A DNA stretch of 64,000 nt from a virus. The stretch spans positions 95,806 through 159,805 of IMG/VR virus record IMGVR_UViG_3300050821_018050; one strand, given 5' to 3'. Position numbers and translations under genes: made by a program. Under the pieces are notes generated by a model, which was given only the letters and a program-made list of their open reading frames with translations, searched no databases and was not told where the DNA came from. Shown one piece after another: positions 37,473-45,616 of the stretch; the first letter of the stretch is position 1, and every line of letters begins with the position of its first letter.

Positions 37473-37751
37473 GTGGACGATTACTACGGCTATTCATATT
37501 CTAATAAGCCGGGAGATCATGACCATAGCAAAACCATACTAAAGCACAAAGACAGAATTAAAGAATTAAAAAACTCTGGATTACTATCTAAAGCTCAGAA
37601 ACAAGAGATCGAAGAACTTGAAAATAAAATAGCAGAAATCAGAAATCGGTGTATACACGATTATCAACCTGTGATTTTAGCCCAGTACCGTAGAAAATAT
37701 TGCACTAAGTGTGACCAAGAAGATTACAATTACGATTATCGCAAAGATTAA
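37473..37751 (+). CDS. Small zinc-ribbon-like protein, 92 aa
   Basis: GTG start one base after the lysozyme stop, with TAAGG upstream. Tyr/Asp-rich N-terminus, helical middle (LSKAQKQEIEELENKIAEIR), and C-terminal RCIHDYQP ... YCTKCDQED that could bind zinc. Ends 4 bases inside the opposing PDZ gene. Function unknown. Confidence 0.75.
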   Translation: MDDYYGYSYSNKPGDHDHSKTILKHKDRIKELKNSGLLSKAQKQEIEELENKIAEIRNRCIHDYQPVILAQYRRKYCTKCDQEDYNYDYRKD

Positions 37752-38233
37752 GTACCATCGTAGCAAATTTTATCGCGGATCATAGAGAAGCCTAAGATTT
37801 GGCCGTTACGACGAACTAAAAAGGTCACCTTAGTTCCAGGATCTCCTCTAAGATCTGCTTTAGGGCCATCCAGTAATTCATCTCCGGGAAGCATCCCGGC
37901 CTTATGGGCGGGATATCCTGGAACGACTTCAAGTATGGTTCCAAAAACGTCGTGAGTTAACCCAATCCCACCATACCAATATTTACATTTCGGAGATTTT
38001 TTAACTTTTTCTTTTACAGCTACCTTTTTAGCTGGCCCATCGACAACCGTAACTTCCATTTTTTCTGCGGGTTTTGGTAAAATTTTTTCATGGATTTGAG
38101 GGGCGTTTTGACTATTATTTGATTGCCCCTTTTTTGTTGGCATCATGAGGGGATGGTACAAAAATATTAAAGATGCTACAAGCATATGCAAGATACAGCT
38201 TGCAATGATATGCCATCTTAGATATTTTTTCAT
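37748..38233 (-). CDS. Membrane-anchored PDZ-domain protein, 161 aa
   Basis: N-terminal membrane helix (about 8-30, HIIASCILHMLVASLIFLYH), a Pro/Lys-rich linker (about 55-85) and a C-terminal PDZ domain (about 90-160): GGIGLTHDVFGTILEVVPGY with PAHKAGMLPGDELLDG, then VTFLVRRNGQILGFSM. PDZ domains bind C-terminal or beta-strand peptides; in DegP/HtrA one sits in the same chain as the protease. Here the protease is the adjacent gene, overlapping by 4 bases, suggesting a split two-protein HtrA-like unit with the PDZ part tethered to the inner membrane. Confidence 0.8.
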   Translation of the reverse strand: MKKYLRWHIIASCILHMLVASLIFLYHPLMMPTKKGQSNNSQNAPQIHEKILPKPAEKMEVTVVDGPAKKVAVKEKVKKSPKCKYWYGGIGLTHDVFGTILEVVPGYPAHKAGMLPGDELLDGPKADLRGDPGTKVTFLVRRNGQILGFSMIRDKICYDGT

Positions 38234-38925
38234 AGATTGCTGACAGCTCTTAAAAATGTGGTCAATTTTAACAGATCGACATATCCGCCTAGATCGTCTT
38301 GTTCTTCCATATGCCAGGTAACAACGCCAAGAACATGATCTTGCGCATCTACCATTGGACCACCAGAATTTCCAGGAATGGCTACATTATTAAAAACAGG
38401 TGTGTAGCTTGTGTGTCCATCTTTATCGATATCAATTTTGGACCCCAAAAGATTCGCTTCAAACATACTTAAGCCTAACCCTGCCGGGTAGCCATAATAA
38501 CGAATTTTTTCCCATTGGTATACACTTGATAATGGTGCAATATTATAATAACCATCGAATCCTACAGTTTCTAAAGCACAAAGATCTAATTCTACCGAAT
38601 ATGCAATGATTCTGGCAGTCATTGGTTCACGATGGACATAATTACGAACGTAAGCGTATTGTGAAACTTCGCCCAGGCATACGTGATCATTAGTAATAAT
38701 AACCTTTCGTCCATTCCCAAGCAATACTTGGAATCCACTTCCAGCCCAAGTGTGGTCGCCTTTAACCCCTGGTTCAGGCCTATGTTCAACGAAATAAACA
38801 TCTTGTGCTGCCTTATTGAACCAAATCTGTTCTTTAGAGCGGCTGATCTCTGGGGCGTGAGCGCAACTGATCTGCAAGAGCATAAAAGCGAGTACGTAGG
38901 TCCATTTACGAGATACCCTTACCAT
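38230..38925 (-). CDS. Exported trypsin-like serine protease, 231 aa
   Basis: Signal peptide about 1-24 (TYVLAFMLLQISCAHA); Cys21 could be lipidated, though Gln at -3 is unusual for a lipobox, and AHA-Pro could be a signal peptidase I site. Catalytic triad visible: His81 in VIITNDHVCLG, Asp114 in VELDLCALE, Ser187 in IPGNSGGPMVD. This is the S1/DegP-type protease core without its PDZ domain, which is encoded by the next gene. Probably acts in the periplasm or at the outer membrane. Overlaps the upstream gene by 7 bases. Confidence 0.85.
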   Translation of the reverse strand: MVRVSRKWTYVLAFMLLQISCAHAPEISRSKEQIWFNKAAQDVYFVEHRPEPGVKGDHTWAGSGFQVLLGNGRKVIITNDHVCLGEVSQYAYVRNYVHREPMTARIIAYSVELDLCALETVGFDGYYNIAPLSSVYQWEKIRYYGYPAGLGLSMFEANLLGSKIDIDKDGHTSYTPVFNNVAIPGNSGGPMVDAQDHVLGVVTWHMEEQDDLGGYVDLLKLTTFLRAVSNL

Positions 38926-39428
38926 GTTAAACCTGCCGTTAAACCAAATTGTTGATCTTTGAGTAAGGTATATGCGCCAACCGTAATAGGCCCAAACGCC
39001 CTAATGTGAGCCTGTAATCCAAAATTTGTATTTGACATATTACTGAGTTGGGTCCCGGCCATTCCACCAATATAGAATTTACCGGCACCGCTTTCAGTAA
39101 TTTTTTCGGTCATTACTTTTTTTGTTTCGTCTAATACTTTAGAAATTTGATCATCTGTTTCTTTAGTAGAAGTGGACTTGTCTGTAATTTCAGTGATTTT
39201 TGTTTTGGTACCATCTTTTGTGGTGGTTTCAGTAATCTTGATGTTTTTGTCTTTATGAACATCTTGTTTAGTGTCTTTATTTTCAGTCTGTACTTCATGG
39301 ATAACGGTCTGAGTAACGGTTTTGGTTATGGTCTTAGTGGGGACCGAATACCATCCTGCGCCAAACACTACCACAATAAATAATGCAGCCAATATTTTAC
39401 TTAACATACTTTGTAGATTTATAGTCAT
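38919..39428 (-). CDS. Membrane-anchored periplasmic protein, 169 aa
   Basis: Membrane helix at about 11-27 (ILAALFIVVVFGAGWYS), a long Lys/Thr/Asp-rich stalk (TKTITKTVTQTVIHEVQTEN, KDGTKTKITEITDKSTST) and a C-terminal glycine/aromatic region (FYIGGMAGTQLSNMSNTNFG, FGLTAGLTW) that looks like outer-membrane beta-strands. It could span the periplasm. First gene of a three-gene overlapping set with the protease and PDZ protein. Function unknown; spanin-like tethering is possible. Confidence 0.7.
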   Translation of the reverse strand: MTINLQSMLSKILAALFIVVVFGAGWYSVPTKTITKTVTQTVIHEVQTENKDTKQDVHKDKNIKITETTTKDGTKTKITEITDKSTSTKETDDQISKVLDETKKVMTEKITESGAGKFYIGGMAGTQLSNMSNTNFGLQAHIRAFGPITVGAYTLLKDQQFGLTAGLTW

Positions 39429-39449
39429 AGTATTATGATACCATATATT

Positions 39450-41210
39450 TTAGATTAATCCGTCAGGTTTTTTCTCGGGTGGCATTAATTCTGCTAAGCG
39501 CTGTTCAAATTGCTCTTTAGACTTTGGATCATTCTGCATTTGATCCAGTTTATCCCTAAGATCGTCCATAGATTGCTCCGAGCGTTTGTCTTGAGATTTA
39601 CCAGTCATAGCAGATTCACCTATCCAACGGGCTACTAGATTTTGATCAATATTTTGAGTATAGTTGAACGTCACGGCGGGCAGGAAAATTCCAAATGCCT
39701 GTGATTTAGCCATATTGGTTTTTGATGCGAATACCTTTTCCGTAGCTCCTCCACGATTCTTAGTAATCATGAATCTAATAGTATCTTGAGCTTTATCTTG
39801 AGGCGTTCGATTAATCGATATAACCATGTCGGCAGCTTGTGCAATACCAAAGGCTCCCGCTGTATCGCCCATATCTAGCATACGCCCACCGCCTTGGGTA
39901 CCTTGATTAGTTTTATATCCATCACGATTGGTTTGTACAGGCAAAATGGTATGGTATTTGTGCTGGCTTGCTAAAGCGATAAAATGTTGATAAATCATAG
40001 TTAATTCGTCATGACGTTGGCCATTTTTACCGAATTTTTCAGACCTTAAACGACCTGGATAATCTACAATCACTAAATCGAAACCACCACCAGTTTTACG
40101 TTTTTTATCTTGGATCGCATTATTTAGTAGCCACTGGACATGTTCTAATGTCATTTGGCCAGCTTTATTGTGATGGATGTGAACAATATTTTCAGATGTA
40201 ATTTTTTCCGCACAAGCCATTGCATAGAGAAATGCATACATTTCTGGATCTGCCTTGGCTGCTTCAATTGGGCCACCCAACGCTTTGACTTTTAAACAAA
40301 GTAATTGTATTTCATGGCTGCTTTTATTTAAAATATTTGAAATAATCTTATCGCGTATTTCTTTAGCGTCTTGCTCAAGAGTTACCAGACATACTTGCTT
40401 ATTGAGTAAAGCATTCGCTGCTGCTATGGTACAGATGGTGGTCGTTTTACCGCTATTTACAGTCCCTAATAAAGCCGTTGATCCGCCCGGATTAAACCCC
40501 CCGCGTGTTTGTCTGCTTAATTGCTCACCAATACCAACAATTGAGCTATTGTTATCAAAATATCCCTTAAAGTTGAAATCCTGCCCTTCCGGTATTAAGC
40601 TACCTTCGCTAAGTAATTCATCAAATAAAGGGTGTCCAGTGGTGGTATTGCGATCATTCTTCTCTTGTGCCTGCACAATAAAAGAATCATATATCCCCTT
40701 AAAGTTGCTGCTTACATCTGCCTCATTCTTAAAGCTAAGATCGGCGGCTGCATCATTCATTGAAGTAATATGTGGAATAATCTTCTGATATTCAGAATTA
40801 TTCACCATTTTAGTCAATTTATTGGTATAATCAATAGCAACCAATTTTGCCATCCAACCTTCTAGGTAGGATGCTACGATTGCTAGATCATGGCCACCTT
40901 GTTGAGGGTCCGCCATTCGTTCACATTCAAGTAACTGGTTCTGGTAAGCGAAACTATCTTTTATATTGCCAGAATTAAGCAAATGTGAGTGTACGACGCT
41001 GCGATTTAAAACAACTTCGTTATATCTTTCATTAGAGCAAATATCAAAAATTGCTCGCACAATTTCTGCTAACATACCGGCAAACTGACCAGGTTTTAGC
41101 TTCGTCATGCATTTATCGGTGAATGCGCGATTTTTGAGCATGTGGCCAACGATTGCTGTCGTTGTGGCCTTATCTAGCTCTATACCTGTAGCTGTTGTTA
41201 AGTCAGACAT
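39450..41210 (-). CDS. DnaB-type replicative helicase, 586 aa
   Basis: N-terminal helical domain (about 1-120), then the RecA-fold helicase core. Walker A is ALLGTVNSGKTTTICT (about 252), LVTLEQDAKEIRDKI follows, Walker B is DLVIVDYPGRL (about 385), and QTNRDG plus RFMITKNRGG mark the DnaB motifs. Unwinds DNA at the fork; partner of the primase two genes upstream. C-terminal tail is Gln/Asp-rich. Confidence 0.85.
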   Translation of the reverse strand: MSDLTTATGIELDKATTTAIVGHMLKNRAFTDKCMTKLKPGQFAGMLAEIVRAIFDICSNERYNEVVLNRSVVHSHLLNSGNIKDSFAYQNQLLECERMADPQQGGHDLAIVASYLEGWMAKLVAIDYTNKLTKMVNNSEYQKIIPHITSMNDAAADLSFKNEADVSSNFKGIYDSFIVQAQEKNDRNTTTGHPLFDELLSEGSLIPEGQDFNFKGYFDNNSSIVGIGEQLSRQTRGGFNPGGSTALLGTVNSGKTTTICTIAAANALLNKQVCLVTLEQDAKEIRDKIISNILNKSSHEIQLLCLKVKALGGPIEAAKADPEMYAFLYAMACAEKITSENIVHIHHNKAGQMTLEHVQWLLNNAIQDKKRKTGGGFDLVIVDYPGRLRSEKFGKNGQRHDELTMIYQHFIALASQHKYHTILPVQTNRDGYKTNQGTQGGGRMLDMGDTAGAFGIAQAADMVISINRTPQDKAQDTIRFMITKNRGGATEKVFASKTNMAKSQAFGIFLPAVTFNYTQNIDQNLVARWIGESAMTGKSQDKRSEQSMDDLRDKLDQMQNDPKSKEQFEQRLAELMPPEKKPDGLI

Positions 41211-41218
41211 GATACCTT

Positions 41219-41938
41219 CTAAACATCAAAATGATTATCGTGATTTTCGGAATCTTTACTCATAAAAAGTTTTTTAGCCGCCTCTATATAATCAATACCA
41301 TATTTTTTGCAATATTTTCTAGCTTTTTTACGAACCTCTTCACTTACGTGCTTAGATGCTGCGTAATAAACTAAATCTCTTTGGTATTTTTTGGGGTCAG
41401 CATCTAGTTTTGCTTTAAGATTAATAAGCATTTGCTCGCGAGATGAGTAATCTTTGCCAAGGCAACGAAACTTTTTTATCTTTTTATCCATTCGATTTTC
41501 ATAGGCTTGGATTAAAACGGTTTCATAAGATGGCGTGGCGGTGGTGAAAAGTTCTTTATTAGTCAATTCGTCAATTTCTGTTCCAATGAATGAAACTCTT
41601 TCGTGGGATTTTTCTTTTCTAGCGAAACATTCCATTAAATAACTGATACGTTGATCTATAAATCTCATCATGAGAGTATAGTTTACGGGCTTGCTTGGAG
41701 ATTTAATCGTGTAATAAACGGCATATACAGAGATAATGCTATAAAGATCAGAGCTATCCAGGCCGATTGCCGTCAAAAATTCACCCGCCATACGTACATT
41801 TTTGCCAACCATATGTTTGATGACTTTTTGAGTTTCTACCAAATTTACGAACGCTTGATCTTCTGGACTGAATCCGTGAGGGAATCCGCTTTCTCTTAAA
41901 TATACTGATTCGAAGTCTTCATCAAAATTAAATCTCAT
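41219..41938 (-). CDS. Unknown replication-cluster protein, 239 aa
   Basis: Mostly helical; C-terminal basic region (KKARKYCKKYGIDYIEAAKK). It lies between helicase and primase with a one-base overlap to the primase gene, the position where helicase loaders are often found. No loader motif was recognised, so this is only a context inference. Confidence 0.7.
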   Translation of the reverse strand: MRFNFDEDFESVYLRESGFPHGFSPEDQAFVNLVETQKVIKHMVGKNVRMAGEFLTAIGLDSSDLYSIISVYAVYYTIKSPSKPVNYTLMMRFIDQRISYLMECFARKEKSHERVSFIGTEIDELTNKELFTTATPSYETVLIQAYENRMDKKIKKFRCLGKDYSSREQMLINLKAKLDADPKKYQRDLVYYAASKHVSEEVRKKARKYCKKYGIDYIEAAKKLFMSKDSENHDNHFDV

Positions 41939-42906
41939 TATTTCTCCCAGTTGACGATTAAATTATAGTAACCCAATTGTTCTGCGTTGTTAAAAGCTTC
42001 CTGAGCTTCATCTGGTGTGCATTCACCAAAGTCAGCCTTCTTGTCTAATTCTTTGCAACGCAATCTGCAAGATTGCGGAACTCGTAATAAAAAAGTCGGA
42101 ACATCAAAAGATCTAGCTAATTGAGACATTTCTTCGGCGGCGTCGTCGTCCAAAGCAATATAAACCTTTTGCGGATTTTTTGATTTCATCAAAATAATCT
42201 GTTTTTGTGTGATTTCTTTGCCCATGGTAGAAACAAAATTGCCTATTTTTGAAAATTTTAAAGCGTCAAATGGTCCTTCTGCTATGATGATGAATTCGTT
42301 TTCGCGAACTTTATCCCAAAATAAAACTGTTTGATCTCTTCGAAATCCATCGTTGTTGCGAACTTTTAAATACGGGGCAACCGGATCAACTGATCTTCCT
42401 TGGTATCCAACCAGTTTTCCATTTACATAAGCGGGAAAAATTACCCGTCTTTGCGAAAAACAATATTTAATACCATAAATATCGGCTAATTTAGGCTCTA
42501 TGCCTCGTTTTCTTAAGTAAGCACTTCCTTCGTTGTCTGTATCTACTACACTATACGTTTTTTCTGGCAATACAACTTGATTTAGATTTGCTGTATTTAG
42601 TGGATCCCATTCTTCTTGCTGCGTTGATTTCCCGACTTCAAATTTTAATTCTTTGGTGTAATCGGTAGCGTAAATTTGTGATTTAGCTTCTTTGGGTGAG
42701 ATATTCAAAATAGCAGCGACATATTCATGAAATGGACGTACTGACCAGTCGCAAGATCCATGATAGCAAACTGTGGATCCATTTGATTTTAATATAGAAA
42801 ATTTGTCCGCACGATTACAGCCCGGACATTCGGTATAAAGTGTTTTTGATTTTTGGCGGAAATTAATTCCATTTTCCTCCAAAAAATCCAATATTTTGTC
42901 TTCCAA
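41938..42906 (-). CDS. DnaG-type primase, 322 aa
   Basis: N-terminal zinc site LYTECPGCNRADKFS ... VCYHGSCDWSV (about 22-55), then a TOPRIM core with EFIIIAEGPFDALKF (about 203-217) and KVYIALDDDAAEEMSQL (about 250-266). Makes RNA primers for the phage polymerase. Compact compared with bacterial DnaG (about 600) because the helicase-interaction domain is missing. Confidence 0.85.
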   Translation of the reverse strand: MEDKILDFLEENGINFRQKSKTLYTECPGCNRADKFSILKSNGSTVCYHGSCDWSVRPFHEYVAAILNISPKEAKSQIYATDYTKELKFEVGKSTQQEEWDPLNTANLNQVVLPEKTYSVVDTDNEGSAYLRKRGIEPKLADIYGIKYCFSQRRVIFPAYVNGKLVGYQGRSVDPVAPYLKVRNNDGFRRDQTVLFWDKVRENEFIIIAEGPFDALKFSKIGNFVSTMGKEITQKQIILMKSKNPQKVYIALDDDAAEEMSQLARSFDVPTFLLRVPQSCRLRCKELDKKADFGECTPDEAQEAFNNAEQLGYYNLIVNWEK

Positions 42907-42927
42907 TTTGACCTCTGAATAATTACT

Positions 42928-42950
42928 ATAGCTCTTCCTGAGCTATAAGT
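42928..42950 (-). terminator. Hairpin after subtilisin gene
   Basis: TATAGCTC and GAGCTATA form an 8-bp stem with a 5-base loop just downstream of the subtilisin stop on the minus strand. No U-tract follows, so it may attenuate or process the transcript between protease and primase. Confidence 0.45.
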
Positions 42951-43789
42951 CAACGAGCACTGATTTCTTCCACTTTGCCGCCCGAAATTGTCTTTCCATG
43001 AAGGGAATTAATTTGTGTTACGTGCTTTACGATAAAATCTTTTATTTGCACTGGAGAGATGTCTGGGTACCTTGACAAGACTTCTGCTGCAACGCCCGAT
43101 ACAAAGGCCGCCGCTTGCGAAGTACCGCTCATTTTGCCATAGCGACCTCCTGGGAGAGTACTTAAAATGTCTTGCCCTGGAGCGGCGACATCTACAGATT
43201 TATGACCCCAATTTGAAGATGCTAAAAGTTCATTTTTATTATTTATAGACGCTACGGTAATAATATTTTTTAAACCTTTTCCTTCATAAGCTGCGGGGTA
43301 GTATCGATTATCTGATAAATCAGTATCTTTATGATCATTACCTGCCGCTGCCACGACCAAAATACCTTTATCCTGCGCACGTTTTATTGCCTGGAACTCA
43401 TCTTCGGAATATTCCGGGCCTCCGCCCGAATAATTTATAATCTGAGCACCGTGATCTATGGCATAATTCAATGATTTTATAGTATTAGATAAATTTACGC
43501 TACCGTCAGCGGTTACATCGTAATATCTAACTGGCATAATTTCTATATCTTTAGCCATTCCTGCAATTATACCAGCAATATGTGTACCGTGACCGTGGAA
43601 ATCTACTATATTAGGCGAATTTGATACGAAATCCCAGCCAGAGTTGCCTTGATGGTCTTTCCATAGTTTCTCTTTGAGGTCGGGGTGAGTAATATCTACG
43701 CCGGTATCTACTACCGCAACGATCACCTTGTGACCTTGGATTGCAAACGAAAACGGGCTACCAAAAAATAGAATGAGCAGTAACGCCAT
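42950..43789 (-). CDS. Secreted subtilisin-like serine protease, 279 aa
   Basis: Signal peptide about 1-19 (LLLILFFGSPFSFAIQG). Full catalytic triad: Asp28 in VAVVDTGVDITHPDL, His67 in DFHGHGTHIAGI, Ser224 in MSGTSQAAAFVSG; oxyanion Asn151 in VAAAGND. No pro-domain is evident between signal and catalytic domain, which is unusual for secreted subtilases. Expected to act outside the cytoplasm, yet it lies in the DNA replication cluster between recA and primase. Could degrade periplasmic or surface proteins, or exclude other phages. Confidence 0.9.
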   Translation of the reverse strand: MALLLILFFGSPFSFAIQGHKVIVAVVDTGVDITHPDLKEKLWKDHQGNSGWDFVSNSPNIVDFHGHGTHIAGIIAGMAKDIEIMPVRYYDVTADGSVNLSNTIKSLNYAIDHGAQIINYSGGGPEYSEDEFQAIKRAQDKGILVVAAAGNDHKDTDLSDNRYYPAAYEGKGLKNIITVASINNKNELLASSNWGHKSVDVAAPGQDILSTLPGGRYGKMSGTSQAAAFVSGVAAEVLSRYPDISPVQIKDFIVKHVTQINSLHGKTISGGKVEEISAR

Positions 43790-43815
43790 TATTTAATGAT
43801 AGCCCATAAAAGTTA

Positions 43816-44991
43816 TTATGTCAAGCTTTCTACAGCTGGTTTACGCCCAAGATTATCTTTTTCGTAAATAGCCGCAAGTAGTTCATCATAAAGGATTTTT
43901 TCGTCTCGAATAGCAGTTAAGCAGGCTACTAATCCACGAAAATTGCGATCTTTAAAGGAATAGGTGACATTATTCGGTTTTTGGATAATACCCATATTTT
44001 TAGCTAGCGTGAAAACTTCTTCGTACTGGTTGATTAAACCTTTATTGTAGTCAAAAGTTACTTCTGCGGTACGGCCCGCTACACCAAATGAAGTTTCATC
44101 GATACGCAAACGGATCTTGTGGGCGGTTCCCGCTGCTTTATCCATAAAATCAGTTGTTGCCTCGTCCAAAAAAGCTTCGCCCGCGAGAGATTCTTTCCCG
44201 GCTTTTGATTGATTTCGCTCGACATACGCGAAGATTTCAACTTTATGTTTGGTACTTAAAGCACCATTCATTTTCATTGTTTTACCGCGCATTTGCTCTT
44301 TCATGTCCATTTCAGAACGTGCCTGGGCTACCAAAATGAGAGCAATCTTATGTTTTCGGATAATTGGCTTGATGCGATCTAGTCCATCAGAAAGTGTTGC
44401 GGCTCGGTCACCGATTTGCTGAGTAAGGATCGTGGTTGCGTTTTGTGTACGACGACCAGTAATTTCACTCAGAGAATCGATTACAATAGCTTTGATCTTG
44501 GCACCTTCTTGGCACATAGCATTGATATCTTGCTCAATACGGTCGAATACCAGTTCAGGAGCATTGACATCGAAAGTGATGTGACGAGTTTGATCAATAC
44601 CAAATTTTTTGGTCATATCGTCGCTACCTTGGAATTCTCCACGCAATTCTGTATTAAAGGTTACGGTGATAGCTTCGGAATCATCTTTGTGGCATTGGCC
44701 TAAAAAGGCATTTGCTAAAAGCGATTTACCGCATTTTTGCGGCCCCCATAAAATGATTGACGTACCGTAAGGTATTCCATGACCATCTAGCGCAAATGCC
44801 CAATTAATGCTAGGACTAGGACTTTGTAGGCAGTTTTCCAAGGCTTTGGAATTTGGATTAACTGCGCCGTCTAGTTTGCGAAGCTTATCCATATACTTTT
44901 TGGTAACACCTTTTCCCATTTTGGGTTCAGGTTGATCTTTATCTTTATCTTTATCTTTATCTTTATCTTTATCTTTATCTTCTGTACTCAT
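43816..44991 (-). CDS. RecA/UvsX-like recombinase, 391 aa
   Basis: Walker A IILWGPQKCGKSLLAN at about 79-94; AIVIDSLSEITGRRTQN (Walker B region) at about 169-185; GDRAATLSDGLDRIKPIIRK following. Polymerises on single-stranded DNA and drives strand exchange. The N-terminus carries a Lys-Asp repeat (seven KD-type units) of unknown role. Shares a 4-base overlap with the gene upstream. The C-terminal 60 residues are phage-specific. Confidence 0.85.
   Translation of the reverse strand: MSTEDKDKDKDKDKDKDKDQPEPKMGKGVTKKYMDKLRKLDGAVNPNSKALENCLQSPSPSINWAFALDGHGIPYGTSIILWGPQKCGKSLLANAFLGQCHKDDSEAITVTFNTELRGEFQGSDDMTKKFGIDQTRHITFDVNAPELVFDRIEQDINAMCQEGAKIKAIVIDSLSEITGRRTQNATTILTQQIGDRAATLSDGLDRIKPIIRKHKIALILVAQARSEMDMKEQMRGKTMKMNGALSTKHKVEIFAYVERNQSKAGKESLAGEAFLDEATTDFMDKAAGTAHKIRLRIDETSFGVAGRTAEVTFDYNKGLINQYEEVFTLAKNMGIIQKPNNVTYSFKDRNFRGLVACLTAIRDEKILYDELLAAIYEKDNLGRKPAVESLT
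44935..44976 (-). repeat. Seven tandem ATCTTT hexamers in recombinase gene
   Basis: Perfect 6-base repeat coding for alternating Asp-Lys right after the start codon. Length can change by slippage in steps of two residues without a frameshift. Confidence 0.95.
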
Positions 44992-45608
44992 GTTTGTTCC
45001 TTATTGAAATCTCTATAGGCTGCAATTACATCATCGTCCGCTAAGGACTTCTTGGTTTCATTTTTACCCATAAAGTTTTGTTGCGGTTCTGCTAGTTCAC
45101 CATTGAAGGCATTAAATGACCCGTGTCTTTGTTGCGGTTGTGCAATTAAATTGCGGCAACTATAATAGGCACGTTCAAATAATCTATGTTTTGATTCTAA
45201 AAATTCCTTAGAGGCTTTGAGGCCATTTAAAATATCGAGTGCTCTGCTGCAGTCGGCATCTCTAATGATCATTGCTTCGCGGTAATCTTCGTTGATCTTG
45301 ATTCCGCTTTCTTTGAGTTTAAGGGCCTGTTCTGGTAATTTATCTAAAATTACCGTTGCCTTGCATAACCCAAATTCTTTTTCTGCTTGAAGTATTTCAT
45401 AATTAATCCAGCTTATATACTTACCAATTAGCCCCGACGCTTCGTTAAACGCCGAGGTTAATTCGATAGCTGTATGCGGATTAACAAATCGAGTTTCGGG
45501 CAGCCTACCTTCTGCAAGATAGACTGCACTCATGTCGATTGTGAAAGGCTTCAAACCCGGCACTCCCCTTGGTATTACCAAGAATTTGCTATCGAGTTGA
45601 AAATCCAT
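44988..45608 (-). CDS. Possible recombination mediator, 206 aa
   Basis: Helical protein; residues about 55-160 (GKYISWINYEILQAEKEFGL ... ADCSRALDILNGLKASKEFL) have the helix lengths and spacing of UvsY-type mediators, and it directly precedes the recombinase with a 4-base overlap. UvsY of T4 loads UvsX onto SSB-coated DNA. The similarity is structural impression plus context, not a motif match. Confidence 0.55.
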   Translation of the reverse strand: MDFQLDSKFLVIPRGVPGLKPFTIDMSAVYLAEGRLPETRFVNPHTAIELTSAFNEASGLIGKYISWINYEILQAEKEFGLCKATVILDKLPEQALKLKESGIKINEDYREAMIIRDADCSRALDILNGLKASKEFLESKHRLFERAYYSCRNLIAQPQQRHGSFNAFNGELAEPQQNFMGKNETKKSLADDDVIAAYRDFNKEQT

Positions 45609-45616
45609 TGGATGCC

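Noticed and set aside
40255-40788. 177-codon plus-strand frame opposite the helicase gene
   Set aside because: Antisense to a conserved helicase core with correct motifs; no start site.
44154-44703. Two plus-strand frames (61 and 95 codons) opposite the recombinase gene
   Set aside because: Antisense to Walker-motif coding sequence.
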